Under the pieces are notes generated by a model that was given only the letters and a program-made list of their open reading frames with translations, made no database searches and had not been told where the DNA came from. The translations under genes and the position numbers were made by a program. Positions 27,215 through 35,631 of a stretch of DNA of 64,000 bases are shown in pieces. The stretch spans positions 1-64,000 of the forward strand of contig NZ_LQBK01000010.1 in assembly GCF_001483755.1 (NCBI RefSeq). Reading direction: 5' to 3'. The first letter of the stretch is position 1, and each line of letters opens with the position of its first letter. The DNA is from Kocuria rosea subsp. polaris (GTDB lineage Bacteria > Actinomycetota > Actinomycetes > Actinomycetales > Micrococcaceae).

Positions 27215-29413
27215 ATGACGTTCCCCACCGCGACCGCCCCGGCCTCCCCCGGAACCGTGCCGGCCGCGCCGGCGCCGCGGGTGCAGCACCGCGCGGACCT
27301 GCAGGGGCTGCGGGGCGTGGCGGTACTGCTGGTGGTGGTCTTCCACGTGTGGACCGAGAAGGTCTCCGGCGGGGTGGACGTGTTCTTCGTGCTCTCGGCG
27401 TTCCTGCTCACCGGGTCCTTCCTGCGCCGGATCGAGCACGGCCGCCCGCTGGGACTGCCGGCCTACTGGGCCCGGACCTTCGCCCGGCTGCTGGGGCCGG
27501 TGGCGGTGATGCTGCTGGCCGTGCTCGCGGGAATGCTCGCCGTCTTCCCGCCCAGCCGGTGGGCGGAGCTGCTGAGCCAGGCCTGGGGATCGCTGTTCTA
27601 CGTCGTGAACTGGGTGCTGGCGGCCCAGGCCGTGGACTACTACGCCGGCAACACCGCGGCCACCACCCCGCTGCAGCACATGTGGTCGCTGTCGGTGCAG
27701 GGCCAGGTGTTCCTGGTGTGGCCGCTGCTGCTGGCCGGAGCCGCGTGGGCGGGGCGGCGGACCGGTGCGGGCGTGCGCCCGGTGGCCTGGGCTGTGTTCG
27801 GCGCGGTGTGCGCCGGTTCCCTGGCCTGGTCGGTGGCTGCCACCGCGTCCGGGCCCGAGGCCGCCTACTTCAGCACCCTCACCCGTCTGTGGGAGTTCGC
27901 CCTGGGCTCGCTCACCGCCCTGGCCCTTACCCGCCCGGCCCGCCGGCAGGACGCCCCGGCGCCCGCCGCTCCGTCGTCCGCTGCCCGCACGGTGGCGCCC
28001 CCGTCCGCAGGCACGGCCCCGGGGACTCCTCAGCAGGGCCTGGGGACGCTCCCGCAGGCCCCCGGGGCGGCTCCGGAGGCCCTGCGGGTGGGCCTGGGCG
28101 TGGTCCTGGGATGGACCGGACTGGCCGCGATCCTGGCCACCCCGTTCCTCATCGGTCCCGAGGCCCGTTTCCCCGGCACCGTGGCCCTGGCACCCACCCT
28201 CGGAGCCGCGGCCGTGCTGGCCGGCGGAGCCCTGGCCCCCGAGGCCCGGGCGGGGGCCGGGCGGGTGCTCTCCCTGGCCCCGCTGCAGTGGTTCGGGGAC
28301 CGTGCCTACGGGATCTACCTGTGGCACTGGCCGCTGCTGATCACCTACCTGCTGGTCACGGCCCGCGACAGCGTCCCGGTCACGCACGGCCTGGGGATCC
28401 TGGCCGCCTCGGTGGCCCTGACCCGGGTCACCGCGCTGCTGCTGGCCGGCTGGCGGGCCCTGCCCGGGATCCGGGCCGGCCACGGGGTGCGCCTGGCCGC
28501 GACCGGTCTGGTCGTGGCGGTCCCGCTCACCGGCGCCCACTCCTACACCACCCTGCGCGACCCTGCCGCCGGGGTCGAGCGCACTGCGGCGAACTATCCG
28601 GGGGCCGCCGTGCTGCGCGGGGACGTGACCGAGGTCCCGGACGTGCCGATCATCCCCACCGGCGCCGAGCGCGAGCAGCAGTGGGGCGACACCGGGACGC
28701 GCTGCGACACCGGGGAGGTCCCGGCCGGGATCGGCGAGCTGGGCAACTGCTGGGTGATCGCCCCGGAGGACGGCACTGCCCCGGACCGGACCCTGGTGGT
28801 GCTCGGGGACTCCCACGCCCAGCAGCTGCTCACCCCGATCCACCGCGCCGCCGACGCCCAGGGCTGGCGGGTGGTCTCCTACCTGCGGATGGCCTGCCGC
28901 TACACCGCCGCCTCGACGAGCCCGGACGAGGAGTGCAGCGAGTTCAACGCCGCCGCCCGGGACGCGGCCCTGGCGGCCGACCCGGACGCGGTGGTCACCA
29001 TCGGCACCCTGTCCCTGCCCGAGGCCCCGCACGAGCAGCTCGTCGAGGGCTACGAGGACGGCGTCCGGCCCTTCCTGGACGCCGGGATCCCGGTGCTCGG
29101 CTTCCGCGACAACCCGCGCTTCCCCTTCAGCATGTTCGCCTGCGTGGAGACCTACGGCCCCGACCACGACCGCTGCAACCCGCCCCGGTCCGAGTCCCTG
29201 CTGCCGGCCAACCCCCTGGAGGCCCTCGCCGCCCGGCACGAGGAGCTGCACAGCATCGACCTCACCGACCGGCTGTGCACCGAGGACGTCTGCCCCGGCG
29301 TGATCGGCAACATCCAGGTCTACATGGACCTCGACCACGTCACCTCCGCCTACGGCGAGACCCTCGCCCCGGACGTCGAGCAGCGCATGACAGACACCCT
29401 CGGCTGGGCGTGA
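27215..29413 (+). CDS. Membrane O-acyltransferase with C-terminal SGNH hydrolase domain
   Basis: 732 residues of the OafA/YrhL type that acetylates cell-envelope glycans. N-terminal acyltransferase-3 domain: RADLQGLRGVAVLLVVVFH (Arg33, His44), VDVFFVLSAFLLTG, and the helix motif GIYLWHWPLL, with about ten membrane segments and a Pro/Ala-rich loop at about 245-290. The outer SGNH part carries GDSHAQQ (Ser about 531) and DLDHVTS (Asp/His about 704-707). ATG 27215 places the family motif at the normal distance; a GTG at 27128 is an alternative. No strong ribosome site is seen for either. Confidence 0.9.
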   Translation: MTFPTATAPASPGTVPAAPAPRVQHRADLQGLRGVAVLLVVVFHVWTEKVSGGVDVFFVLSAFLLTGSFLRRIEHGRPLGLPAYWARTFARLLGPVAVMLLAVLAGMLAVFPPSRWAELLSQAWGSLFYVVNWVLAAQAVDYYAGNTAATTPLQHMWSLSVQGQVFLVWPLLLAGAAWAGRRTGAGVRPVAWAVFGAVCAGSLAWSVAATASGPEAAYFSTLTRLWEFALGSLTALALTRPARRQDAPAPAAPSSAARTVAPPSAGTAPGTPQQGLGTLPQAPGAAPEALRVGLGVVLGWTGLAAILATPFLIGPEARFPGTVALAPTLGAAAVLAGGALAPEARAGAGRVLSLAPLQWFGDRAYGIYLWHWPLLITYLLVTARDSVPVTHGLGILAASVALTRVTALLLAGWRALPGIRAGHGVRLAATGLVVAVPLTGAHSYTTLRDPAAGVERTAANYPGAAVLRGDVTEVPDVPIIPTGAEREQQWGDTGTRCDTGEVPAGIGELGNCWVIAPEDGTAPDRTLVVLGDSHAQQLLTPIHRAADAQGWRVVSYLRMACRYTAASTSPDEECSEFNAAARDAALAADPDAVVTIGTLSLPEAPHEQLVEGYEDGVRPFLDAGIPVLGFRDNPRFPFSMFACVETYGPDHDRCNPPRSESLLPANPLEALAARHEELHSIDLTDRLCTEDVCPGVIGNIQVYMDLDHVTSAYGETLAPDVEQRMTDTLGWA

Positions 29414-29442
29414 TGTCCGTCTCGTCCGCGCCGCAGCCGCAG

Positions 29443-29468
29443 ACTCTACCCTGACGCCAGGGTAGAGT
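29443..29468. repeat. Perfect inverted repeat ACTCTACCCT-N6-AGGGTAGAGT
   Basis: Ten-base perfect arms with a six-base spacer, 29 bases after the acyltransferase stop and 139 bases before SulP. Lower in GC than local terminators and without a T-run, it could be either a terminator or an operator of the SulP gene. Confidence 0.5.
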
Positions 29469-29606
29469 TGCGGTGCGGCCGCGCCGGCGCGCTCCCGCGC
29501 CCGCCCGCCGCACCTCTCGCGCGACGCCGCGCCCACCTGCCCGCACACCACCCGGCGTGCCCCTGCCCTTTCCGCCCCGCCCTCCCCTCCTGCGAACGGA
29601 GCCTCC

Positions 29607-31130
29607 TTGGCCACCACGACAGCCGGCCCCGCAGCCGATCCGACGCCCGAGCAGCGCCAGTCGGTGCGCCTGACCCTCCGCTCCCCCCGCCACCTCAAGA
29701 CCGAGGTGCTGGCCGGGCTCGTGGTCGCCCTGGCGCTCATCCCCGAGGCGATCGCGTTCTCGATCATCGCCGGGGTGGATCCCCGGCTCGGCCTGTTCGC
29801 GTCCTTCACCATGGCGGTCACCACCTCCGTCCTGGGCGGCCGGCCGGCGATGGTCTCCGCGGCCACCGGTGCGGTGGCCCTGGTGATCGCCCCACTGGTG
29901 GCCTCCCACGGGCTGGACCACTTCATCGCCGCCGTGATCCTGGCCGGGGTGTTCCAGGTGGTCCTGGCCCTGATCGGGGCGGCACGGCTGATGCGCTTCA
30001 TCCCCCGGTCGGTCATGGTGGGCTTCGTCAACGCCCTCGCCATCCTGATCTTCAGCTCCCAGATCCCCGAGCTGATCGGCGTGCCCTGGGCCGTCTACCC
30101 GCTCACGGCCCTGGGCCTGGCCATCGTGTTCCTGTTCCCCAGGCTCACCGGGGTGGTCCCGGCCCCGCTGGTGGCCATCGTCGTGATCACGGCGATCGTG
30201 GTGCCCATGGGCATGGACGTGCCCAGCGTCGGCGACAAGGGCGAGCTGCCGGAGTCCCTGCCCTCGCTCTTCTTCCCCGACGTCCCGCTCGACCTGGAGA
30301 CCTTCCGGATCATCGCCCCGTACGCGCTGACCATGGCGCTCGTGGGCCTGCTCGAGTCGCTGATGACGGCCAAGCTGGTCGACGACATCACCGACACGCG
30401 CTCCGACAAGACCCGCGAGTCCTGGGCCCAGGGCGCGGCCAACATCGTGACCGGCTTCTTCGGCGGGATGGGCGGCTGCGCGATGATCGGCCAGACCATG
30501 ATCAACGTGCGCGCCTCCGGAGCCCGCACCCGCATCTCCACCTTCCTGGCCGGGGTCTTCCTGCTGATCCTCGTGGTCACCCTCGGCGAGGTCGTGGCGG
30601 TCATCCCGATGGCCGCGCTGGTGGCGATCATGATCTTCGTGTCCTGGGCGACCTTCGACTGGCACTCCGTCCGCCCCTCGACCCTGTCGCGGATGCCGGT
30701 CCCGGAGACCCTGGTGATGCTCTCCACCGTGGCCGTGACCGTGTGGACGCACAACCTCGCCCTGGGCGTGATCGTGGGCGTGCTCGTGGCGATGGTCGCC
30801 TTCGCCCGCCGGGTGGCCCACTTCGTCACCGTCGACCGCGCGCTCGAGCAGCGCGACGGTGAGGAGACGGTGGTCTACACCGTGCACGGGGAGCTGTTCT
30901 TCGCCTCCTCCAACGACCTCTACACGATGTTCGACTACGCCGGGGACCCCCAGCGGGTCGTCATCGACCTCTCCGACTCGCACCTGTGGGACGCCTCCAC
31001 CGTGGCGGCCCTCGACTCGGTCACCGACAAGTACGCGCACTACGGCAAGGACGTCCGGGTCGCCGGCCTCAACCAGGCGAGCCGCCGGATGCGGGTGCGC
31101 CTGGGCGGGATGCTCAGCGGCGAGCACTGA
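29607..31130 (+). CDS. SulP family inorganic anion transporter with STAS domain
   Basis: 507 residues: membrane SulP domain (about 30-400) with LVVALALIPEAIAFSIIAGVDP, RFIPRSVMVGFVNALAI and GFFGGMGGCAMIGQT, then a cytosolic STAS domain (about 415-505) with VVIDLSDSHLWDASTVAALD. Family members move sulfate, bicarbonate or other anions. TTG 29607 has GGAG six bases ahead and starts just before the first conserved segment. No sulfate-assimilation or carbonic-anhydrase gene lies close by, so the ion is undecided. Confidence 0.93.
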   Translation: MATTTAGPAADPTPEQRQSVRLTLRSPRHLKTEVLAGLVVALALIPEAIAFSIIAGVDPRLGLFASFTMAVTTSVLGGRPAMVSAATGAVALVIAPLVASHGLDHFIAAVILAGVFQVVLALIGAARLMRFIPRSVMVGFVNALAILIFSSQIPELIGVPWAVYPLTALGLAIVFLFPRLTGVVPAPLVAIVVITAIVVPMGMDVPSVGDKGELPESLPSLFFPDVPLDLETFRIIAPYALTMALVGLLESLMTAKLVDDITDTRSDKTRESWAQGAANIVTGFFGGMGGCAMIGQTMINVRASGARTRISTFLAGVFLLILVVTLGEVVAVIPMAALVAIMIFVSWATFDWHSVRPSTLSRMPVPETLVMLSTVAVTVWTHNLALGVIVGVLVAMVAFARRVAHFVTVDRALEQRDGEETVVYTVHGELFFASSNDLYTMFDYAGDPQRVVIDLSDSHLWDASTVAALDSVTDKYAHYGKDVRVAGLNQASRRMRVRLGGMLSGEH

Positions 31131-31157
31131 TCCCGGAGCGCCCTGCGCGGAGTGCAT

Positions 31158-31169
31158 TTGTGATCACAA
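31158..31169. repeat. Perfect 12-base palindrome TTGTGATCACAA
   Basis: A symmetrical AT-rich site 28 bases after the SulP stop and 16 bases before the CRP box at 31185. It reads as two abutted TGTGA/TCACA half-sites without spacer and may be a second regulator site for the RNA promoter. Confidence 0.45.
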
Positions 31170-31184
31170 CCGTTTGTGTCTGCA

Positions 31185-31200
31185 TGTGAACTGGGTCACA
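31185..31200 (+). promoter_or_regulatory. CRP/GlxR-type cAMP receptor binding site
   Basis: TGTGAACTGGGTCACA matches the consensus TGTGA-N6-TCACA at all ten fixed positions. Actinobacterial CRP/GlxR proteins use this site. No protein gene starts within 500 bases downstream on the plus strand; a chain of stem-loops does. Confidence 0.75.
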
Positions 31201-31244
31201 CCGAGGGTCTTGCCGATCCTCGCGGGATCGACCATTCTTGCTTC

Positions 31245-31405
31245 TCACCAGGGGATTCTGTGGTCGGATGAGGACCATCCCCCGGCTCCCGCACCGTCGA
31301 CCGGCAGTGCGCCGGCTCCGGATTCACGGAGCGCCGCACGGACACGGTCCGTGCGTGGGAGCAGCAAGGAGCGGGGCCGGCTGGGGGGGCCGCCCCGCTC
31401 CTTTT
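31245..31405 (+). ncRNA. Candidate structured small RNA (five stem-loops)
   Basis: Five consecutive perfect hairpins: TGGTC/GACCA (31261-31277), CCGGC/GCCGG (31301-31315), CTCCG/CGGAG (31316-31331), GCACGGA/TCCGTGC (31336-31354) and the terminator AAGGAGCGGGG/CCCCGCTCCTT (31366-31403), which ends in TTTT, rare in this genome. No frame is convincingly coding here. A perfect CRP/GlxR box lies about 45-60 bases before the inferred 5' end; CATTCT at 31231-31236 is only a weak -10. It lacks the marks of tmRNA, SRP RNA or tRNA. The boundaries are approximate; existence as a transcript is inference. Confidence 0.5.
31366..31405 (+). terminator. Intrinsic terminator with T-run
   Basis: An 11-pair stem AAGGAGCGGGG/CCCCGCTCCTT, with an inner CGGC/GCCG pairing and a G-rich loop, followed by T residues (31402-31405). 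It is the most canonical terminator in the window, although the nearest upstream stop codon is 236 bases away. Confidence 0.75.
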
Positions 31406-31594
31406 CTGCGTGTCCGGGAGGTCCGGCCCTCCCGTCCCCCCTGGTCGTCCGGCCCCGGCTCTTCCCGCACCCCTTCCTCGGGCATTCCGGGCACCACCAC
31501 GGGGCCGGGCCGCCGCGCCACCCCGGTGCGGGTGTCCGGGGGAAGCACCGACGGTCCGAAAAACGCACCGGCCGGGGCCGCGAATGGTGTCCCC

Positions 31595-31694
31595 GGGACC
31601 GTCCCGGAACCATGGTGGGGGCGGCGGTGCGATCGCACCGCCACGGACGGTCCCGGACCGCTGCGCAGCGTCGCGCCCGGTCCGGGACCGTCCC
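31595..31694. repeat. Three GGGACCGTCCC-type motifs and a 20-base palindrome
   Basis: GGGACCGTCCC at 31595-31605, its inverted near-copy CGGACGGTCCC at 31644-31654, and GGGACCGTCCC again at 31684-31694; between the first two lies the perfect palindrome GGCGGTGCGATCGCACCGCC (31623-31642). The cluster ends 29 bases before the GTG of the 106-residue protein, so it may be its operator array. Confidence 0.5.
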
Positions 31695-31722
31695 CGGACA
31701 GCAGCACCACAGTGGGGGATCC

Positions 31723-32043
31723 GTGGACGACGACAGGATCGGAGCCGTGCAGGCACGCCTCGCCCGGCACGCGGTCGAGCGCGCCGAGCTGGAGCTGACC
31801 CGGGTGTGGTGGGAGTACTTCCAGCTCGGCGGCGAGGCCGGGGTGCTGGAGGTCGACGCGTACCTGTACGGGTGCATGGGGCTGCCCGCCGCGCACCGCA
31901 ACCTGCTCGCGCGCGCGGTCAACGGGCTCGTCCGGGGGGCACCCGTCGCCCGGGTCCCGTTCTCCTGGGAGATCGAGGGCTCCCCGAACGACGCCGGGCC
32001 GCAGGGCCGCGGCAGCACGCCGGGCACCGGGCCGCGCGCCTGA
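31723..32043 (+). CDS. Hypothetical small protein
   Basis: 106 residues, GTG start after a GGGGGAT site. The first 75 residues look like a small helical domain: RIGAVQARLARHAVERAELELTRVWWEYFQLGG, EVDAYLYGCMGLPAAHRNLLARAVNGL; the rest is Pro/Gly-rich. No family is recognised with confidence, but the composition is clearly protein-like, resembling short conserved actinobacterial proteins. Its stop codon lies inside an 18-base tandem repeat, and a motif cluster lies just before the gene. Confidence 0.65.
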   Translation: MDDDRIGAVQARLARHAVERAELELTRVWWEYFQLGGEAGVLEVDAYLYGCMGLPAAHRNLLARAVNGLVRGAPVARVPFSWEIEGSPNDAGPQGRGSTPGTGPRA

Positions 32044-32080
32044 GCCGGGCCGCGCGCCTGAGCCGGGCCGCGCGCCTGAG
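32027..32080 (+). repeat. 18-base tandem repeat x3 across a stop codon
   Basis: Three exact copies of CCGGGCCGCGCGCCTGAG. The unit is a multiple of three and contains the TGA that ends the preceding 106-residue protein, so three in-frame stops occur 18 bases apart. Confidence 0.9.
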
Positions 32081-32284
32081 CCGGCCCGCCGCCCGGAGCG
32101 CCTCCCCGCCCCGGTTCCTCCGTGAGGCCTGCGCCGCGGCGTCCGCTCCGCGGCTGCGGCGCCCGCGATGGCAGAATGGGCCGGGGTGCCGGTCCCGACG
32201 TCGGCCCGCACCCGGTCGTGCGCGCCGAGCCGGCCGCAGCGCCCGTCGTCGTCGCCGTACCCCACCTCGACCCTAGGATGTCGG

Positions 32285-33121
32285 ATGGCCCACCCCTCGC
32301 CCCGCACCACCCCGCCGCCCGCACCGACCGGGTGGTCGACCCTGCACCGCCACCACATCGGGGTGGACGTCGGCGGGACGCTCATCAAGTACGCGGCCGT
32401 GGACATGGCCGACGGCACGCTCACCACCCCGGTCCTCCAGCGCCCCACCCCCGTGCCCGCCACTCCGGAGGCCCTCGCGGAGCAGCTCCGGCTCCTCGTG
32501 CAGGAGCTCTCCGCCGCCCCGGGGGCACCGCACCCGGAGGCGAGCGTCGGAGTCGCGCTCCCGGCGATCATCCGGCACGGCGTGGCGCGCTCCGCCGCGA
32601 ACATCGACGACGCCTGGATCGGTCTGGACGTCCACCGCTTCCTCACCCAGCGGCTGGGGCGCACCGTCCACGTCCTCAACGACGCCGACGCCGCGGGCCT
32701 GGCCGAGCTCCGCTACGGCGCCGGGCGCGGGAGCAGCGGCACCGTGCTGGTCATCACCCTGGGCACCGGCATCGGCTCGGCGCTGTTCGTGGACGGGAAG
32801 CTCGTGCCCAACCTCGAGCTGGGCCACCTGGAGCTCGGCGGGGTCGACGCCGAGGTGCGGGCCTCGGCGGTGGCCAGGGAGCGGGAGGGGCTGGACTGGC
32901 CGGAGTACGCCGAGCGCCTCCAGCAGTACTTCGCGCACCTGGAGTTCCTCTTCTCCCCCGACCTGATCGTGGTCGGCGGCGGGATCTCCGCCCGGCACGA
33001 GGACTTCCTGCCCCGTCTGCGCCTGGACACGAGGGTCGTCCCCGCCGAGCTGCGCAACGCGGCGGGCATCATCGGCGCCGCCCGGCACGCCTACCTCGCC
33101 GTGCCCCCCGCGGAGGCCTGA
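32285..33121 (+). CDS. ppgK: Polyphosphate glucokinase (ROK family)
   Basis: 278 residues. Phosphorylates glucose with polyphosphate (or ATP). Features: phosphate-1 loop GVDVGGTLIK (26-35), VALPAIIRHGVARSAANID, the catalytic VLNDADAAGLAE, ITLGTGIGSALF, NLELGHLELGG with DAE, LQQYFAHLEFLFSPDLIVVGGGIS; the ELGHLE and LEFLFSPDL segments match actinobacterial PPGK rather than ordinary ROK glucokinases. ATG 32285 follows TAGGAT (32274-32279) by five bases, so the mRNA may be leaderless; a short Pro-rich N-terminus precedes the fold. The 3' end overlaps the convergent next gene by 31 bases. Confidence 0.93.
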   Translation: MAHPSPRTTPPPAPTGWSTLHRHHIGVDVGGTLIKYAAVDMADGTLTTPVLQRPTPVPATPEALAEQLRLLVQELSAAPGAPHPEASVGVALPAIIRHGVARSAANIDDAWIGLDVHRFLTQRLGRTVHVLNDADAAGLAELRYGAGRGSSGTVLVITLGTGIGSALFVDGKLVPNLELGHLELGGVDAEVRASAVAREREGLDWPEYAERLQQYFAHLEFLFSPDLIVVGGGISARHEDFLPRLRLDTRVVPAELRNAAGIIGAARHAYLAVPPAEA

Positions 33122-33696
33122 CCCCGGAGGGCCTGGCGGAAGTACTGCACGCCCGCCACCACGTGCAGGACGGCCGCCGCCTGGACCATCACCCGGCCGA
33201 CGTCCGTCACCTCCGGGCTGGACCACGCGGGTCCCGCCAGGACGAGCACGGTCCCCACCATGAGCAGGGCGGTCTTCGCCTTGCCGACCACGGTGACCCG
33301 CAGCACGCCGAGGGAGCGCCGGACGAGGGTGGCGATCCCCACCACGACGTCGACGACCGCGATGACGATCAGGACCCACCAGGGGAACAGCCCGACGATG
33401 CTCGCGGCCACGGCGATCGCCACGGTCCCCAGCCGGTCGGCGATGGGGTCCATGACCTCGCCGATCCGGCTGCGCTGCTGCAGCGCCCGGGCCAGGGTGC
33501 CGTCGACCCAGTCCGTCAGGGAGAAGAGGGCGACGAGGACCAGCGCGCGCACCGGCCGCTCGTCGATGTCGAGGACGGCCAGCACGGCCGGGACGATGAG
33601 CGCGAAGCGCACCACCGAGACGACGTTGGGCACCGTGAGCACGCGGTGGTAGTACGGCGACTCCGCCGGCTCGACCGCGTCCTGGTGCTGTGTCAT
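33091..33696 (-). CDS. CDP-alcohol phosphatidyltransferase family protein
   Basis: 201 residues with about five membrane helices. The family motif D-x2-DG-x2-AR-x8-G-x3-D-x3-D is complete: D62, D65, G66, A69, R70, G79, D83, D87. It resembles PgsA-type enzymes making phosphatidylglycerophosphate or related phospholipids, but the acceptor alcohol cannot be decided. The C-terminal 10 codons overlap the 3' end of the polyphosphate glucokinase on the other strand. Confidence 0.9.
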   Translation of the reverse strand: MTQHQDAVEPAESPYYHRVLTVPNVVSVVRFALIVPAVLAVLDIDERPVRALVLVALFSLTDWVDGTLARALQQRSRIGEVMDPIADRLGTVAIAVAASIVGLFPWWVLIVIAVVDVVVGIATLVRRSLGVLRVTVVGKAKTALLMVGTVLVLAGPAWSSPEVTDVGRVMVQAAAVLHVVAGVQYFRQALRGQASAGGTAR

Positions 33697-33950
33697 CTGG
33701 CCTTCCCGCTCTCCTGGCGCCCGGTGCGGGCGGTCCCGGGACCACCCCTGCTGCTTCCGAGGGTAGCCCGTCGGCGCTCCGCACGACGGACGTGCGGCCG
33801 TCGGTGATCGGCAGGGGCGTCGTCCACCGGGACCTCGACCACGTCCCCGGGTCGCGGAGCCACGCTGCCCTGACGTCGAGGAGCGCCGGACGCCTACGCT
33901 GGGCAGGTGAGGCGGGAACGCCCCCGCCCCGGGAGCTCCAGGAGGCCGTC

Positions 33951-34379
33951 GTGGACCCTCGCGTGCACTTCTTCACCCTGTCCACGCCGGACCTCGACGC
34001 CGCCCGGGAGTTCTACGTGCGGGGTCTCGGCTGGGAGCCGCTGCTCGACGTCCCGGGCGAGATCCTCTTCTTCCGGATCGCCCCCGGGACGGTGCTGGGC
34101 CTGTTCGACGCCGGAAAGTTCGCCGAGGACCTCGGCCTCCCGGCGGCGACCCCGGCGCAGGGCCTGACGCTCGCGCACAACGTGGCGGACGGGGCCTCCG
34201 TCACGGCGGTGGTCGAGGCCATGGCCGCGGCGGGCGGCACCGTCCTCACCGGCCCGCGGCCGGGCGCCTTCGGGGGCGTCTTCCACGCCCACGTCGCGGA
34301 TCCCAACGGCGTGGTGTGGGAGATCGCGCACAACCCGGGCTGGCGGGTCGACGACGACGGGACCGTGCACCTGGACTGA
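33951..34379 (+). CDS. VOC family (glyoxalase-like) protein
   Basis: 142 residues: two beta-alpha-beta-beta-beta units of the vicinal oxygen chelate fold: [26 protein letters not shown], then [14 protein letters not shown], and [24 protein letters not shown] with the usual metal-site Glu. GTG 33951 has GGAGG five bases ahead; the open frame continues upstream but without coding character. Typical roles are bleomycin resistance or glyoxalase-type chemistry; the substrate is unknown. Confidence 0.87.
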   Translation: MDPRVHFFTLSTPDLDAAREFYVRGLGWEPLLDVPGEILFFRIAPGTVLGLFDAGKFAEDLGLPAATPAQGLTLAHNVADGASVTAVVEAMAAAGGTVLTGPRPGAFGGVFHAHVADPNGVVWEIAHNPGWRVDDDGTVHLD

Positions 34380-34430
34380 ACGGCTCGGGCCGGCGCCGGG
34401 CTCGGCCGGACGGGCTCGACAGCGGCGGGC

Positions 34431-34982
34431 TCAGCCGCGGACGTCGAAGCGCAGGTGGTGCTCGACGTCGTGCAGGAAGTACGCCGCGAAGCTCGCCACG
34501 GTGAAGTCCTTGCCGTCCCCGCGCCGGCCGGGCCGGGCCCACTGCTCCCCGGTCACGGCGTCGAAGACGTCCGCGGTGGCGCGGACCTCCTGCGCGAGCT
34601 CCCCCGAGACCTCGTAGGGGTCCTGCCGGTTGTACTGCTCCCCCACCGCGGCGGCGTCCTGGTCCCAGTCCGGGAAGACGGGGTTCTCCTCGTCGAGCAT
34701 GAGCCGCAGGCGCTCGCGGAAGACCCGGCAGAGGTCCCGGACGTGGCACGCGTACTCCAGCGGGGACCACGTCCCCGGACGGGGCCGGTCCGTCATGCCG
34801 AGCCGGTCGAGGACCGTCGCCCAGCGCTCGATCGTGTCCCGCGCGCGCTCGCCCGTGGTCGTGACGTCGTAGTGCGGATCGAACCCGCAGTCGGGGCAGC
34901 CCCGCTCGAGCACCACGGTCCAGTCCTTGGTCTCCGGAGGGACGGGCGAGGTGTCGGGCAGGTCGGCGCGCTCGGTGGTCAT
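34431..34982 (-). CDS. DinB family protein
   Basis: 183 residues of the DinB four-helix metal-binding fold: WSPLEYACHVRDLCRVFRERLRLML with the first His, and FAAYFLHDVEHHLRFDVRG with the paired His near the end, the usual metal ligands. An N-terminal GCPDCGFDPHYDV segment carries two Cys in a CxxC. ATG 34982 lies six bases after TAGATT (34989-34994, minus), a probable leaderless start. Family members include thiol-dependent transferases; the role here is not known. Confidence 0.87.
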   Translation of the reverse strand: MTTERADLPDTSPVPPETKDWTVVLERGCPDCGFDPHYDVTTTGERARDTIERWATVLDRLGMTDRPRPGTWSPLEYACHVRDLCRVFRERLRLMLDEENPVFPDWDQDAAAVGEQYNRQDPYEVSGELAQEVRATADVFDAVTGEQWARPGRRGDGKDFTVASFAAYFLHDVEHHLRFDVRG

Positions 34983-34991
34983 GCGGTCAAT

Positions 34992-35573
34992 CTACCGGGG
35001 CCCACCGGGCGCGGCGAGACCCGTGGCGGCCCGGGCGGGTCGCAGCCCCTGCAGGTCCAGGATCTCGTCCTCGCTGAGCGGCTCCCCGCGCTGGATCCGG
35101 CGGGTCCGGCGCAGGTCGGACGCGGCGAGCACCACGGTGGTGCTCGCCAGGACGAACGAGAGGATGCCCAGGGTGTTGGCGAACCCCGCGGACAGGCCCA
35201 GGTGGACGGGGTCGGTGGCCCGCGTCAGGACGGAGGCGCCCGCGCCGTCCACGCGGTCGGGGAGGACGGCGCCGAAGCCGAGGAGGACGGCCCACGCCGC
35301 GGGCATCGTCAGCGCGGAGCGCAGGGACGCCCCCCGCGGGACGTGGGCCCGGGCGTCCCGGACCAGCAGCGCGCTCGCCACCACGAGCAGCCCGGTCAGC
35401 GGCAGGGCGAGCGTCAGGGTGTAGAGCAGCACCAGCTCCCCGGCGGCTCCGGCGAGACCGCGGCCCACCGCGATCCACGTCCCGAGGAGCAGGGCCACCG
35501 GGAGACCGAGGACGGGCACGGCACGCTGCAGGAGGGTGGGGTGGTGCGGCACGCGGTCGAGGGCTGTTTCCAC
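34992..35573 (-). CDS. Hypothetical membrane protein
   Basis: 193 residues with four likely membrane helices (about 20-45, 50-75, 90-110, 125-150) and a cytoplasmic tail RRTRRIQRGEPLSEDEILDLQGLRP. No family is recognised. GTG 35573 is the best start available; the ribosome site is weak and the gene is divergent from the HAD pair with 58 bases between, so both promoters must lie there. Confidence 0.65.
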   Translation of the reverse strand: METALDRVPHHPTLLQRAVPVLGLPVALLLGTWIAVGRGLAGAAGELVLLYTLTLALPLTGLLVVASALLVRDARAHVPRGASLRSALTMPAAWAVLLGFGAVLPDRVDGAGASVLTRATDPVHLGLSAGFANTLGILSFVLASTTVVLAASDLRRTRRIQRGEPLSEDEILDLQGLRPARAATGLAAPGGPR

Positions 35574-35618
35574 GCCCGCCAGTCTATCGGCGGGGCTCCC
35601 GGCGCCCGGGCGCCCCGG

Positions 35619-35624
35619 TAGGCT
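35619..35624 (+). promoter_or_regulatory. -10 box of the HAD gene pair
   Basis: TAGGCT seven bases before ATG 35632, the spacing of a leaderless transcript; a GGAG also lies between. Confidence 0.4.
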
Positions 35625-35631
35625 GGAGCGC

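Noticed and set aside
31205-31405. Stem-loop region as SRP RNA, tmRNA or tRNA
   Set aside because: The conserved SRP loop, the tRNA T-loop/anticodon pattern and a tmRNA tag frame are all missing. It is kept only as an unassigned candidate RNA.
32027-32080. Tandem repeats (17034, 19937, 32027, 44145) as CRISPR
   Set aside because: Units are contiguous with no unique spacers, too short and only three or fewer copies; no cas genes are present.
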